A DNA stretch of 64,000 nt from Falsiroseomonas bella (lineage in GTDB: Bacteria; Pseudomonadota; Alphaproteobacteria; Acetobacterales; Acetobacteraceae). Below, piece after piece: positions 22,812 through 31,434 of this stretch. The stretch lies in the NCBI RefSeq assembly GCF_003173615.1, contig NZ_QGNA01000005.1, positions 186,001-250,000 on the forward strand, in the 5' to 3' direction. The notes below the pieces were generated by a model, which saw nothing but the letters and a program-made list of their open reading frames with translations, did not search any database and was not told the DNA's origin. How positions within the stretch are numbered: position 1 is the stretch's first letter; the number at the start of each line of letters is the position of its first letter. A program made the translations under genes and the position numbers.

Positions 22812-22871
22812 CACCGGCCGAGAGATTGGCCGCGGGCGGGCCGGCACCCCTGGGAAGCCCGGGCATGCGGC

Positions 22872-24128
22872 TCAGGCGGAGGACTGCTCCGCCTTGCGCT
22901 CGCCATAGATGAAGAGCGGGCTGGCCCGGCCTTCCGCGACCTCGCGGTTGACCACCACCTCCTCCACGTCCTCGAGCCCCGGCAGGTCGAACATCGTGCC
23001 AAGCAGGATGTTCTCCATGATGGAGCGCAGGCCGCGGGCACCGGTGCGGCGCTGGATCGCGCGGGTGGCGACCGAGCGCATCGCGTCCTCGGTGAAGGTG
23101 AGCTTCGCCCCCTCCATCTCGAACAGGCGCTGGTACTGCTTGACCAGGGCGTTCTTCGGCTTGGTCAGGATTTCGATGAGTGCCTTCTCGTCGAGATCCT
23201 CAAGGGTTGCCACCACGGGCAGGCGCCCGATGAATTCCGGGATCAGGCCGAACTTCAGCAGGTCCTCGGGCTCCACCTCGCGCAGGATCGCGCCCGTGCG
23301 GCGGTCGTCGGGGGAGCGGACCTCGGCGCCGAAGCCGATGCCCGAGCCCTTGCCGCGCGCCCCGATGATCTTCTCGAGGCCCGCGAAGGCGCCGCCGCAG
23401 ATGAACAGGATGTTCGTGGTGTCCACCTGCAGGAATTCCTGCTGCGGGTGCTTGCGCCCGCCCTGGGGCGGAACGGAGGCGACCGTGCCCTCCATGATCT
23501 TCAGCAGCGCCTGCTGCACGCCCTCGCCGGAGACGTCCCGCGTGATCGAGGGGTTGTCCGACTTGCGGCTGATCTTGTCGACCTCGTCGATGTAGACGAT
23601 GCCGCGCTGGGCGCGCTCCACGTTGTAGTCGGCGGCCTGCAGCAGCTTGAGGATGATGTTCTCCACATCCTCGCCCACGTAGCCGGCCTCGGTCAGCGTG
23701 GTCGCGTCCGCCATCGTGAAGGGCACGTCGAGGATGCGCGCGAGCGTCTGGGCCAGCAGCGTCTTGCCCGAGCCGGTCGGCCCGATGAGCATGATGTTGC
23801 TCTTCGCGATCTCGACGTCGCCCGACTTCCCGCTATGGGCGAGCCGCTTGTAGTGATTGTGGACGGCGACGGAGAGCACGCGTTTCGCGTGATCCTGGCC
23901 GATCACGTAGTCGTCCAGGACCTTGCAGATCTCCTTCGGCGTCGGGACGCCGTCGCGGGACTTCACGAGGTGCGTCTTGTGCTCCTCGCGGATGATGTCC
24001 ATGCACAGCTCGACGCATTCGTCGCAGATGAACACGGTGGGCCCGGCGATGAGCTTCCGGACCTCGTGCTGCGACTTCCCGCAGAACGAGCAGTACAGGG
24101 TGTTCTTCGAGTCGCCGGACTTGCTCAT
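22872..24128 (-). CDS. clpX: ClpX, ATP-dependent unfoldase subunit of ClpXP
   Basis: Hexameric AAA+ unfoldase that feeds substrates to ClpP. 418 residues. N-terminal zinc-binding domain with Cys13/Cys16/Cys35/Cys38 (YCSFC and CDEC), Walker A GPTGSGKT (116-123), Walker [11 protein letters not shown], the GYVGEDVE pore-1 segment, and the IGF loop for ClpP docking in the [11 protein letters not shown] segment. Followed by lon, preceded by clpP with a 187-base gap that contains a strong CCCCGCC/GGCGGGG hairpin (24180-24197) in the clpX leader. Confidence 0.98.
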   Translation of the reverse strand: MSKSGDSKNTLYCSFCGKSQHEVRKLIAGPTVFICDECVELCMDIIREEHKTHLVKSRDGVPTPKEICKVLDDYVIGQDHAKRVLSVAVHNHYKRLAHSGKSGDVEIAKSNIMLIGPTGSGKTLLAQTLARILDVPFTMADATTLTEAGYVGEDVENIILKLLQAADYNVERAQRGIVYIDEVDKISRKSDNPSITRDVSGEGVQQALLKIMEGTVASVPPQGGRKHPQQEFLQVDTTNILFICGGAFAGLEKIIGARGKGSGIGFGAEVRSPDDRRTGAILREVEPEDLLKFGLIPEFIGRLPVVATLEDLDEKALIEILTKPKNALVKQYQRLFEMEGAKLTFTEDAMRSVATRAIQRRTGARGLRSIMENILLGTMFDLPGLEDVEEVVVNREVAEGRASPLFIYGERKAEQSSA

Positions 24129-24315
24129 GCGCGCTCCAGAGCCCTCACCCCCCGGCAGGAGGGGTCGGCATCACACTGCCCCCGCCTCCTGGCGGGGCGG
24201 ATGGCCAAAGGGGACCATAGACCCCGGCCGAGGCCAGGGAAAGCACTACAAAGTGCGGAGAGGAAGGCCCGGGGCGGGGTGTGGCACCGCCGCCCGGCCG
24301 GGCCGGACCGGCCTC

Positions 24316-24960
24316 TCAGCCCTTCGCCGCCTCCGACGGCGGCATCGGGCGCTGCTCCACCACCTCGTCCACCAGGCCGAACTCCTTGGCCTCCAGGGCG
24401 GTCATGTAGGTGTCGCGCTCCATCTTGGCCTCGATCTCCGAGAGGGGCTGGCCCGTGTGATGGACATAGATCCGGTTCAGCCGCTCCCGCGTCTTCAGGA
24501 TCTCGCGCGCCTGGATGGCGATGTCGCTGGCCTGGCCCTGGGCGCCGCCAGAGGGCTGGTGGATCATCACCTGGCTGTTCGGCAGCGCGAAGCGCTTGCC
24601 CTTGGCGCCGGCCGTGAGCAACAGACTGCCGGCGGATGCCGCCATGCCGATGCAGACCGTGCTCACCGGGCTGCGGATGTATTGCATCGTGTCGTACATC
24701 GCGAGACCGGCCGTCACCACGCCGCCCGGGCTGTTGATGTAGAAGGCGATGTCCTTGTTCGGGTTCTCGCTTTCCAGGAACAGGAGCTGGGCGGAAACCA
24801 GGGAGGCGACCTGGTCGAAGATCGGCCCGGTCAGGAAGATGATCCGCTCCTTGAGCAGGCGCGAATAGATGTCGAAGGCGCGCTCGCCACGGGCGGTCTG
24901 CTCGACGACCATGGGAACGAGGGTGTTGTTGTAGACCTCGACGGGGTCGCGATCACGCAT
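24316..24960 (-). CDS. clpP: ClpP, ATP-dependent Clp protease proteolytic subunit
   Basis: Tetradecameric serine protease partner of ClpX. 214 residues. The catalytic triad is Ser109 (GMAASAG), His134 (MIHQPSGG) and Asp183 (MERDTYM), spaced exactly as in E. coli ClpP. Starts at ATG 24960. A small GCACT/AGTGC hairpin followed by TTT lies in the gap after it and may attenuate transcription into clpX. No terminator of full strength was seen between clpP and clpX. Confidence 0.98.
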   Translation of the reverse strand: MRDRDPVEVYNNTLVPMVVEQTARGERAFDIYSRLLKERIIFLTGPIFDQVASLVSAQLLFLESENPNKDIAFYINSPGGVVTAGLAMYDTMQYIRSPVSTVCIGMAASAGSLLLTAGAKGKRFALPNSQVMIHQPSGGAQGQASDIAIQAREILKTRERLNRIYVHHTGQPLSEIEAKMERDTYMTALEAKEFGLVDEVVEQRPMPPSEAAKG

Positions 24961-24995
24961 GGGTCGTCCTTTCGCGCCAGCAGCGGGGCGCAGTG

Positions 24996-26009
24996 TCAGC
25001 GGGTCGTCTTAATGTGGGCAGAATAGGGCGGCGCGCAAACCCCCGGCACGAAACTGGAACGGCCGGGGCGGTTGGCCAGGGTTGCCGACGGGGTTTCGCC
25101 GAACATCCGGCGGTAGGCCAGCGAGAAGCGGCCGAAATGCCAGAAGCCCGCATCCAGGGCGATCTGCTTGACCAGCACCGGCCCCTCCGGCTCGCGCAGC
25201 CGGCTGCGCGCCAGGTTCAGCCGCCGGGTCAGCAGGTATTGCTGCAGCGTGACGCCATAGACGGACCGGAAGGCGGCGTTGAGGGCACGCGGCCCGACAT
25301 CGAGCGCCGCACAGACCGACTGCGTGTAGACCGGCCCTTCGAGGGCAGCCTCCAGATACTCGACGGCCGACCCGACCAGGCGCAGCTGCCGGCGCCCGGC
25401 CCGGACATCGTCGGCGGCAGGCGCGCCGGCCAGCCCTTCGACCAACGCCCCCATCACCTGTTCCGTCACGGCGGCGCCCACGGCCCTGCGTTCCAGCCGC
25501 GCCGGATCGGCGCGCGCGGCGAGGGCAAGGTCGCGGGCGAGCGCGGCCAGCGCGGGCGTCCGGTGGAGGAGGTCGGGCACATGGCCGACCTGCCCCGCGC
25601 CAGGCGCCGCGACGCCGTCGAGCATCGCCGCGACCGGATCGCTGGACAGCGTCAGCATCGCCCATTGCTGGCCCTTCGCGACCTGCGCGTGCAACTCCGC
25701 CCCGGGACCGAACAGCACCGCACCGGCGCTGCCGATATGCAGGCCGTTGATCCGCGACCGTCCCGGCACGGCGCCAAGGTCGAAGAAGACCGCCCAGCGG
25801 TCCCGGTGTACCGTGGCGCGGGCGAGATAGCTGTTGTCCACCGCATTGGCGTGCACGCGAACGGGCCCGAATTCGGCCAGGGTCAGCCGCAGGCGCAGCG
25901 CTCCCGCGCCGAGCTGCATGTTCTCCGCCTCCCCGTCCTGCATCGCGGCGCTGAACGCGCCCAGGTCGGTGAACTCCGCGGAGAGGATGCGCGGCACGGC
26001 GGGGTGCAT
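24996..26009 (-). CDS. AraC-family transcriptional regulator
   Basis: 337 residues from ATG at 26009. The C-terminal 100 residues form the double helix-turn-helix: [21 protein letters not shown] (first HTH) and [22 protein letters not shown] with the family-typical [10 protein letters not shown]. The N-terminal part (residues 1-220) resembles the AraC-binding-like domain of activators such as ToxR/FeaR types. It is divergent from the two DUF1254 genes with a 176-base shared upstream region, so regulation of those genes is the simplest inference; the ligand is unknown. Confidence 0.9.
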   Translation of the reverse strand: MHPAVPRILSAEFTDLGAFSAAMQDGEAENMQLGAGALRLRLTLAEFGPVRVHANAVDNSYLARATVHRDRWAVFFDLGAVPGRSRINGLHIGSAGAVLFGPGAELHAQVAKGQQWAMLTLSSDPVAAMLDGVAAPGAGQVGHVPDLLHRTPALAALARDLALAARADPARLERRAVGAAVTEQVMGALVEGLAGAPAADDVRAGRRQLRLVGSAVEYLEAALEGPVYTQSVCAALDVGPRALNAAFRSVYGVTLQQYLLTRRLNLARSRLREPEGPVLVKQIALDAGFWHFGRFSLAYRRMFGETPSATLANRPGRSSFVPGVCAPPYSAHIKTTR

Positions 26010-26185
26010 GACCGTCCTTCCTGACCAGAAGCGGGGGCGAACGCCCCGCGCCGGCGTCCCGATACGGATAGCGAATCGTACGGACCCGGGCAGCCCCTCA
26101 TGGCAATCATGCCCCGTGGACGCCGCTGCGAACCCGCCGCGAACCCATGCCGCAGCGCACATGGCGCATGAAGAAGGATGGACCC

Positions 26186-27613
26186 ATGAGCATTCCACGC
26201 CGCTCCGCGGCCCTGGCAGGTCTCGGACTGCTGACCGGTGCCGCGCTGCCGCCGCAGGGCACCGCCCTCGCTGAAGGCCTGCGCCTGTTCGAAGGCATGG
26301 AGGACTTCTGGACCGCGAGCGAGGCCTACATCTTCGGCTACCCGCTTGTGACGATGGAGATGACGCGCCGCGTCATCACCAACGTCGCGGAGCCGGCCGG
26401 CACGCGCGGCCCGATGGGGCACATCATCAAGCTCCGGCAGTATCCGGATGCGAGCTTCCGCGACGTCACGGCGCCCAATGCCGACACGCTCTACACCACG
26501 TCCTTCTTCGATGTGGGGCGCGAGCCGATGGTGCTGTCGCTGCCCGACATGAAGGGCCGCTACGCGCTGTTCCCGATGCTGGATGGCTGGACCACGGTGT
26601 TCCAGGTGCCGGGCAAGCGCACCACCGGCACCGGCGCGCAGACCTACGCCATCACGGGGCCGGGCTGGACCGGCACGCTGCCGCCCGGCGTCACCGAGTA
26701 CAAGTGCCGCACCAACATCGTCTGGCTGCTCGGGCGCATCTATTGCACCGGCACGCCGGAGGACTACCGCGAGGTGCATGCCCTGCAGGACCAGGTCTCT
26801 TTGGTGCCGCTCAGCGCCTATGGCCGGCCCTATACGCCGCCGCCGGGCCGGGTCGACCCGTCAGTCGACATGCGCACCGCGGTGCGCGACCAGGTGAACC
26901 GGATGTCCGCGGTGGAATACTTCACGCTGCTGGCGCAACTGCTGAAGACGAACCCGCCCGCGCCGGCCGACGCGCCGCACATCGCCCGCTTCGCGCGCAT
27001 CGGCCTGGTGCCCGGCCAGGATTTCGACGCCGCCAAGCTGCGCGCCGACTTCGCCAGCCGCATCCCCTCGGTCTCCTTCGACCGGATCATGATCCAGTAT
27101 CGGATCAACCCGGCGGTGCAGAACATCAACGGCTTCGGCTTCACGACCAAGACCGGCATCTACGGCACCGACTACCTGATGCGCGCGCTGGTCACCGCCA
27201 TCGGGCTCGGCGCCAACCGGCCGCAGGACGCGGTCTATCCGACCTCCCTGAAGGATGCCGACGGCAGCGAATACAGCGGCGCCAACCGCTACGTCATGCG
27301 CTTCGCGCCGGGTCAGTTGCCACCGGCGGAGGGCTTCTGGTCGCTGACCATGTACGACGCCGACTACTTCTTCGTGGCGAACCCGATCAACCGGTATTCG
27401 ATCAGCGCGCGCCAGGACCTCAAGCGCAACCCGGACGGGTCGGTCGACCTCCTGATCCAGCACGCCTCGCCCGGCGCCGACCGCGAATCGAACTGGCTGC
27501 CGGCGCCCGCGGGCAAGTTCGTGCTGATGCTGCGCCTCTACTGGCCGAGCGAGACCGATCCCTCGATCCTGGATGGCAGCTGGACGATCCCGGCCGCGCG
27601 CAAGGTGAGCTGA
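26186..27613 (+). CDS. Exported DUF1254/DUF1214 protein (first of a tandem pair)
   Basis: 475 residues from ATG at 26186, which is preceded by an AAGGATGG site. A signal peptide with IPRRS and an Ala-rich core ends near residue 30. The N-terminal half matches DUF1254 (YIFGYPLVTMEMTRR, DVTAPNADTLYTTSFFDV), the C-terminal half DUF1214 (GFWSLTMYDADYFFV, NPINRYSI, LLIQHASPGADRESNWLPAP, MLRLYWPSE). The family's biochemical role is not established. It is adjacent to and codirectional with a paralogue of exactly the same length. Confidence 0.88.
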   Translation: MSIPRRSAALAGLGLLTGAALPPQGTALAEGLRLFEGMEDFWTASEAYIFGYPLVTMEMTRRVITNVAEPAGTRGPMGHIIKLRQYPDASFRDVTAPNADTLYTTSFFDVGREPMVLSLPDMKGRYALFPMLDGWTTVFQVPGKRTTGTGAQTYAITGPGWTGTLPPGVTEYKCRTNIVWLLGRIYCTGTPEDYREVHALQDQVSLVPLSAYGRPYTPPPGRVDPSVDMRTAVRDQVNRMSAVEYFTLLAQLLKTNPPAPADAPHIARFARIGLVPGQDFDAAKLRADFASRIPSVSFDRIMIQYRINPAVQNINGFGFTTKTGIYGTDYLMRALVTAIGLGANRPQDAVYPTSLKDADGSEYSGANRYVMRFAPGQLPPAEGFWSLTMYDADYFFVANPINRYSISARQDLKRNPDGSVDLLIQHASPGADRESNWLPAPAGKFVLMLRLYWPSETDPSILDGSWTIPAARKVS

Positions 27614-27638
27614 CCTGCCCGGCGCAAGGCCGGCCCCC

Positions 27639-27670
27639 GCACCGGGCCGGCCGGCGGCCCGGCCCGGTGC
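27639..27670 (+). repeat. Perfect 12-bp hairpin between the tandem DUF1254 genes
   Basis: GCACCGGGCCGG (27639-27650), loop CCGGCGGC, CCGGCCCGGTGC (27659-27670). It starts 26 bases after the first gene's stop. No T run follows, so it is either a rho-type/structural 3' end or a processing stabiliser of the upstream cistron. Confidence 0.6.
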
Positions 27671-27808
27671 GGCCGCGCCGCGCGCTTGCCTCTTTCGGCT
27701 ACCGGTTCCGCTTGGCCATGCCGACCCCGCAATGGCACCGTTCAGCGGTATGGGCCGGGCCGGCCGTGCTGGGGCGCGGCGGGCGCCGATCGGCGAGAGG
27801 AAATCGGC

Positions 27809-29236
27809 ATGACCACCAAACGCAACCTTCTTCTGGCGGCAGGATCCGCCGCACTGGCCGGCGGGGCCCTCTCCCGCCCGGCGCTCGCCCAGGCAAGCCG
27901 CTCCGGCATCGTCGCGTCCTTCGAAGCCGCCGAGGCCGCCTTCGTCTTCGGCCTGCCGATCGTGTCGAACTACGCCGTGATGTACGAATACGCGATCGAC
28001 CGGAACAGCGGCCAGTTCAAGGCGCCCTTCAACCAGATCTTCAACGAGGCGCGGGTCTTCACCTGGCAGGACACGGCAATCCCCACGCCGAACAGCGATA
28101 CGCCCTACTCCGTGGCCTGGCTCGACCTGCGCGCCGAGCCGGTGGTGATCTCGGTCCCCGACGTGCCAGCGGGCCGCTACTTCTCCGTCATGATCTGCGA
28201 CGGCAACACGTACAATGTCGGCTACATCGGCAGCCGCGCGACAGGACAGGGCGCGGGTTCCTGGCTGATCGTCGGCCCGGGCTGGCAGGGCCAGACCCCG
28301 GCCGGGATCAAGGGCGTCATCCGCTCCACCACCTGGTTCACGATGGCGGCGTTCCGCACCCAGCTCTTCGGCCCCGAGGACATGCCGAACGTCGTCGCGG
28401 TGCAGCGCGGCTACAAGGTCGAGCCACTCTCGACCTTCCTCCGCCAGCCCGCCCCGCCGCCGGCGCCGGAGATCCGCTGGCCGCGCATCACCGCCGACCT
28501 CGCGAAACACCACTTCTTCGACTACCTGGCCTTCGCGCTGCAGTTCAACCCGCCGCAGCCGAACGAGGCGACGATCCGCGCGCAGTTGGCCTCCATCGGC
28601 ATCGACGGCCGCGGCTCGCCCCTGCCGGGCTCCCTGTTCGACCGGCTCGAGCTGCTTGCCGGCGCCGTCGAGGGCGAGCGCAAGGTGGACGCTGCCTTCG
28701 GTGCCGCCGGGGTGCCGATGAACGGATGGCGCGTGACGCCGATCCCCGGCAGCCCCGAGGCCTACAATGGCGACTGGATGCTGCGGTCGGTCGCGACCAA
28801 GGCGGGGATCTACGGCAACTCCACCGAGGAGGCGACCTATCCCTTCACCCGGCACGACGTGACGGGCGCCGTGCTGGACGGCAGCACCGGGCGCTACACG
28901 CTGACCTTCGCGGAGAACGCACTGCCGCCGGTCAACGCCTTCTGGTCGGTGACGATGTACCACGGCGGCAACCAGCTGCTCGTCCAGAACCCGATAGACC
29001 GCTACCTGATCAATTCGCCCATGCTGAACGGCATGCGGCGCAATCCCGATGGCGGGCTGACCATCCACATCCGGAAGGACGACCCGGGCGCCGAGCTGCG
29101 GGCGAACTGGCTGCCGGCGCCGGACGGGCCGATCTATCTGGTCATGCGGCTCTACTGGCCGAAGACGGAGGCACCGTCGCTCCTGCCGATCGGCCGCGGC
29201 GCGTGGCAGCCGCCCGGTATCGTGAAGGTGGGGTGA
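27809..29236 (+). CDS. Exported DUF1254/DUF1214 protein (second of a tandem pair)
   Basis: 475 residues from ATG at 27809 with a GAGAGGAAA ribosome-binding site. Signal peptide to about residue 25 (TTKRNLLLAAGSAALAGG, then RPALAQA). Same domain order as its neighbour: FVFGLPIVSNYAVMYEYA and IPTPNSDTPYSVAWLDL (DUF1254), then NAFWSVTMYHGGNQLLV, NPIDRYLI, IRKDDPGAELRANWLPAP, MRLYWPK (DUF1214). The two copies are clearly diverged, so the duplication is old. Function unknown. Confidence 0.88.
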   Translation: MTTKRNLLLAAGSAALAGGALSRPALAQASRSGIVASFEAAEAAFVFGLPIVSNYAVMYEYAIDRNSGQFKAPFNQIFNEARVFTWQDTAIPTPNSDTPYSVAWLDLRAEPVVISVPDVPAGRYFSVMICDGNTYNVGYIGSRATGQGAGSWLIVGPGWQGQTPAGIKGVIRSTTWFTMAAFRTQLFGPEDMPNVVAVQRGYKVEPLSTFLRQPAPPPAPEIRWPRITADLAKHHFFDYLAFALQFNPPQPNEATIRAQLASIGIDGRGSPLPGSLFDRLELLAGAVEGERKVDAAFGAAGVPMNGWRVTPIPGSPEAYNGDWMLRSVATKAGIYGNSTEEATYPFTRHDVTGAVLDGSTGRYTLTFAENALPPVNAFWSVTMYHGGNQLLVQNPIDRYLINSPMLNGMRRNPDGGLTIHIRKDDPGAELRANWLPAPDGPIYLVMRLYWPKTEAPSLLPIGRGAWQPPGIVKVG

Positions 29237-29326
29237 CCGCGATGCGCGCGGTCGCCACCGCACGCAGACCTTCAGGACCGGCGAGCGGCCGGTGAACACG
29301 CAGGCCCGGCCGCTGCTGCATCGTCA

Positions 29327-29348
29327 TCCGGCCCGATACCGGGCCGGA
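29327..29348. repeat. Perfect 9-bp hairpin in the gap between convergent genes
   Basis: TCCGGCCCG (29327-29335), loop ATAC, CGGGCCGGA (29340-29348). It lies between the end of the second DUF1254 gene and the end of tig. A further CCCCCC/GGGGGG pairing is present near 29383-29402. No T run, so any terminator role is uncertain. Confidence 0.5.
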
Positions 29349-29417
29349 CCGGGAGACCCGCTTCCCGCGCGCCGGGAACCCACCCCCCGGCAGCGCGGGG
29401 GGCGGGGCGCAGGCAGG

Positions 29418-30758
29418 CTACTCCGCCGCCGCCGCCGTCAGGTCCTTCGGCGCAACCTGCTTCTCGTTCACCTGCGCAAGCTCCAGCACGAAGTCCACGA
29501 CCTTCTCCTCGAAGATCGGCGCGCGCAGCCCGTCCACCGCCTGGGGGTTGTTCCGGAAGAACTCGATCACCTGCTTCTCCTGCCCCGGATAGCGGCTGGC
29601 CTCCGTGCGCATGGCGTTCGCAAGCTCGTCGTTCGAGACCTGGATGTTGTTCGTGCGCCCGATCTCGGAGAGCAGCAGGCCGAGGCGGATGCGGCGCTCC
29701 GCGATGGCCCGGTAGTCGGCCTTCAGCGTCGCCTCGTCCTTGTCCTTGTCCTCGTCGTCGAGGTTGCCGGCCTTGAGGTCGGCCTCGACGCGCTGCCAGA
29801 TCTGGCTGAACTCGGCGTCCACCATGCCTTCCGGCACCGTGAAGCTCGCGCGCTCGGACAGCGCGTCGAGCAGCGCGCGCTTCACCTTCATGCGCGACAG
29901 CGCGTCGTATTCGCGCTGCAGGTTCTCCGTCACGCGGGCGCGCAGCGCCGCCACGTCCTCGACGCCGAGCCGCTTCGCGAACTCGTCGTTCACCTCGGGC
30001 AGCACCTTGGTCTTGAGCGCCTTCGCGGTGATCGCGAAGACCGCCGGCTTCCCGGCAAGCTCGGCCGCCTGGTAGCCCTCGGGGAAGGCGACCTCGATGT
30101 CCTTCTTCTCGCCCGGGCTCATACCCTCGAGCTGCTCGGTGAAGCCCGGGATGAAGCCCGTGCCGCCGACCTCGATCGGCATGTCGCTCGCGGTGCCGCC
30201 CTGGAAGGGCTCGGCGAGGCTGCCATCCTCGTTCTTCAGCCGTCCCTCGAAGTCGCAGACCAGCACGTCGCCCTTGGCGGCCGGGCGCGCCTCGGCCACG
30301 TCCTCGGTGCCGGCCAGGCGCTCGCGCATGGTGGCCAGGAACTCGTCCACCTCGGCCTCACCAGGAGCCGCCTTCTCGCGCTCCAGGGTGATGCCGGCGA
30401 ATTCCGGCATCGGGATCTCGGGCAGCAGCTCCAGGTCGAGCTTGTATTCGAGGTCGGCGCCCTCGCTGTAGTTCACCAGCTCGATCTTCGGCTGCAGGGC
30501 CGGGCGCAGGCCGCGGTCGGAGATGACCTGGCGGGTCGCCTCGTTCACGCTCTCCTCCAGCACCTCGCCGGCGACGGCCTGGCCGTAGCGCGCCTTGACG
30601 ACGGCCGGCGGCACCTTGCCGGGGCGGAAGCCGGGCAGGCGGAGCTCGGCGCCGAGCTTCTTCAGCCGCGCGTCGCGCCGCTCGGCCAGGCTCGCGGCGG
30701 GCACCACGACCTGGAATGCCCTCTTCAGCCCCTCGGCCGGCAGCTCGGTGACCTGCAT
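29418..30758 (-). CDS. tig: Trigger factor, ribosome-associated chaperone/PPIase
   Basis: 446 residues from ATG at 30758, preceded by GAGGG at 5 bases. Ribosome-binding loop LPGFRPGKVP is intact at about residues 46-55, the FKBP-type prolyl isomerase domain starts near GDVLVCDFEGRL, and the C-terminal chaperone arms follow (VDAEFSQIWQRVE, ANAMRTEASRYPGQ). The longer open frame upstream of 30758 is not conserved. In many alphaproteobacteria tig sits beside clpP; here it is 4.5 kb away with the AraC/DUF1254 block between. Confidence 0.96.
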   Translation of the reverse strand: MQVTELPAEGLKRAFQVVVPAASLAERRDARLKKLGAELRLPGFRPGKVPPAVVKARYGQAVAGEVLEESVNEATRQVISDRGLRPALQPKIELVNYSEGADLEYKLDLELLPEIPMPEFAGITLEREKAAPGEAEVDEFLATMRERLAGTEDVAEARPAAKGDVLVCDFEGRLKNEDGSLAEPFQGGTASDMPIEVGGTGFIPGFTEQLEGMSPGEKKDIEVAFPEGYQAAELAGKPAVFAITAKALKTKVLPEVNDEFAKRLGVEDVAALRARVTENLQREYDALSRMKVKRALLDALSERASFTVPEGMVDAEFSQIWQRVEADLKAGNLDDEDKDKDEATLKADYRAIAERRIRLGLLLSEIGRTNNIQVSNDELANAMRTEASRYPGQEKQVIEFFRNNPQAVDGLRAPIFEEKVVDFVLELAQVNEKQVAPKDLTAAAAE

Positions 30759-31082
30759 GTGACCCTCGGAATCCTTTTTGTGGCGCTTCGCCCCCGGGAG
30801 CGGCGCCCGCCAGTATGAAGCCCGCCCCGTTAGCGCCACGCGCGCCCGGGGGCAATCCTTCGGGTCCCGCCACCGGCCCCGGCCCGGGGCGTCACCGCAC
30901 GCGCCACGCCTCGCCTCCCACCGCGCGGCCGGGGCCACTCGCCCGGCGGCCGCCAGAGGGGGCACGCCGGTCCGCGCATCACCGCCCGTGGCGCCGACGA
31001 AGACGCGCCTGCGCGGGGCTTGAAGGTCACTGCGCTCGTTACTTCATGAATGCAATATGACAATGACGGTGAGGATGGCCGG
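30759..31082. other. Intergenic region between divergent tig and arsR-type gene
   Basis: 324 bases without a supported gene. The tig side is GC-rich and holds its GAGGG ribosome-binding site. The last 50 bases before the regulator gene are notably AT-richer (ACTTCATGAATGCAATATGA, 31041-31060), the most probable place for its promoter and operator. No RNA gene or clean terminator was seen. Confidence 0.5.
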
Positions 31083-31415
31083 ATGAGCGAAACGACGGCT
31101 GGCGCCCAGGAAGACCCGGGCGTCATGCAGGAGAAGGCGGCGGAGGCGGCGCGGTTGCTGCGCCTGCTGGCCGACGAGGACAGGCTGCTCCTGCTCTGCC
31201 TGCTCGCCACCGAGGGTGCGATGACCGCGGCGGCTCTGGCCCGGGCGCTCAACCTGCCGGACGTCAGGCTGTCGCGGCTGCTGGACGGGCTGCGCGAGGA
31301 TGGGCTCGTGGCCCCCTGCGACGGGCCGCGGGAGGTCACCTACCGGCTGACCGATCCCAGGACCGGCCGCATCCTGACCCTGCTGCACGACATCTGCTGC
31401 CGGCCCGCCGGCTGA
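31083..31415 (+). CDS. ArsR-family repressor of the SqrR/BigR (persulfide-sensing) type
   Basis: 110 residues from ATG at 31083 with GAGG 8 bases before it; a start at 31050 would add 11 residues. Winged-helix protein with LLRLLADEDRLLLLCLL, a recognition segment LNLPDVRLSRLLDGLREDGLV, and RLTDPRTGRILTLLHDICC. Cys39 and Cys105 are 66 residues apart, the same spacing as the redox pair Cys41/Cys107 of SqrR and Cys42/Cys108 of BigR, which form tri/tetrasulfide links with reactive sulfur. Cys79 and Cys106 are extra. Convergent with the activase operon, 19 bases from its end. Ligand assignment is inference from spacing. Confidence 0.8.
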   Translation: MSETTAGAQEDPGVMQEKAAEAARLLRLLADEDRLLLLCLLATEGAMTAAALARALNLPDVRLSRLLDGLREDGLVAPCDGPREVTYRLTDPRTGRILTLLHDICCRPAG

Positions 31416-31434
31416 GGCGGCGGCACGACGGGGC

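Noticed and set aside
31050-31082. Longer start for the ArsR-type repressor (MQYDNDGEDGR extension)
   Set aside because: The ATG at 31083 has a well-placed GAGG site, and the added 11 residues lie in the AT-rich probable promoter/operator.
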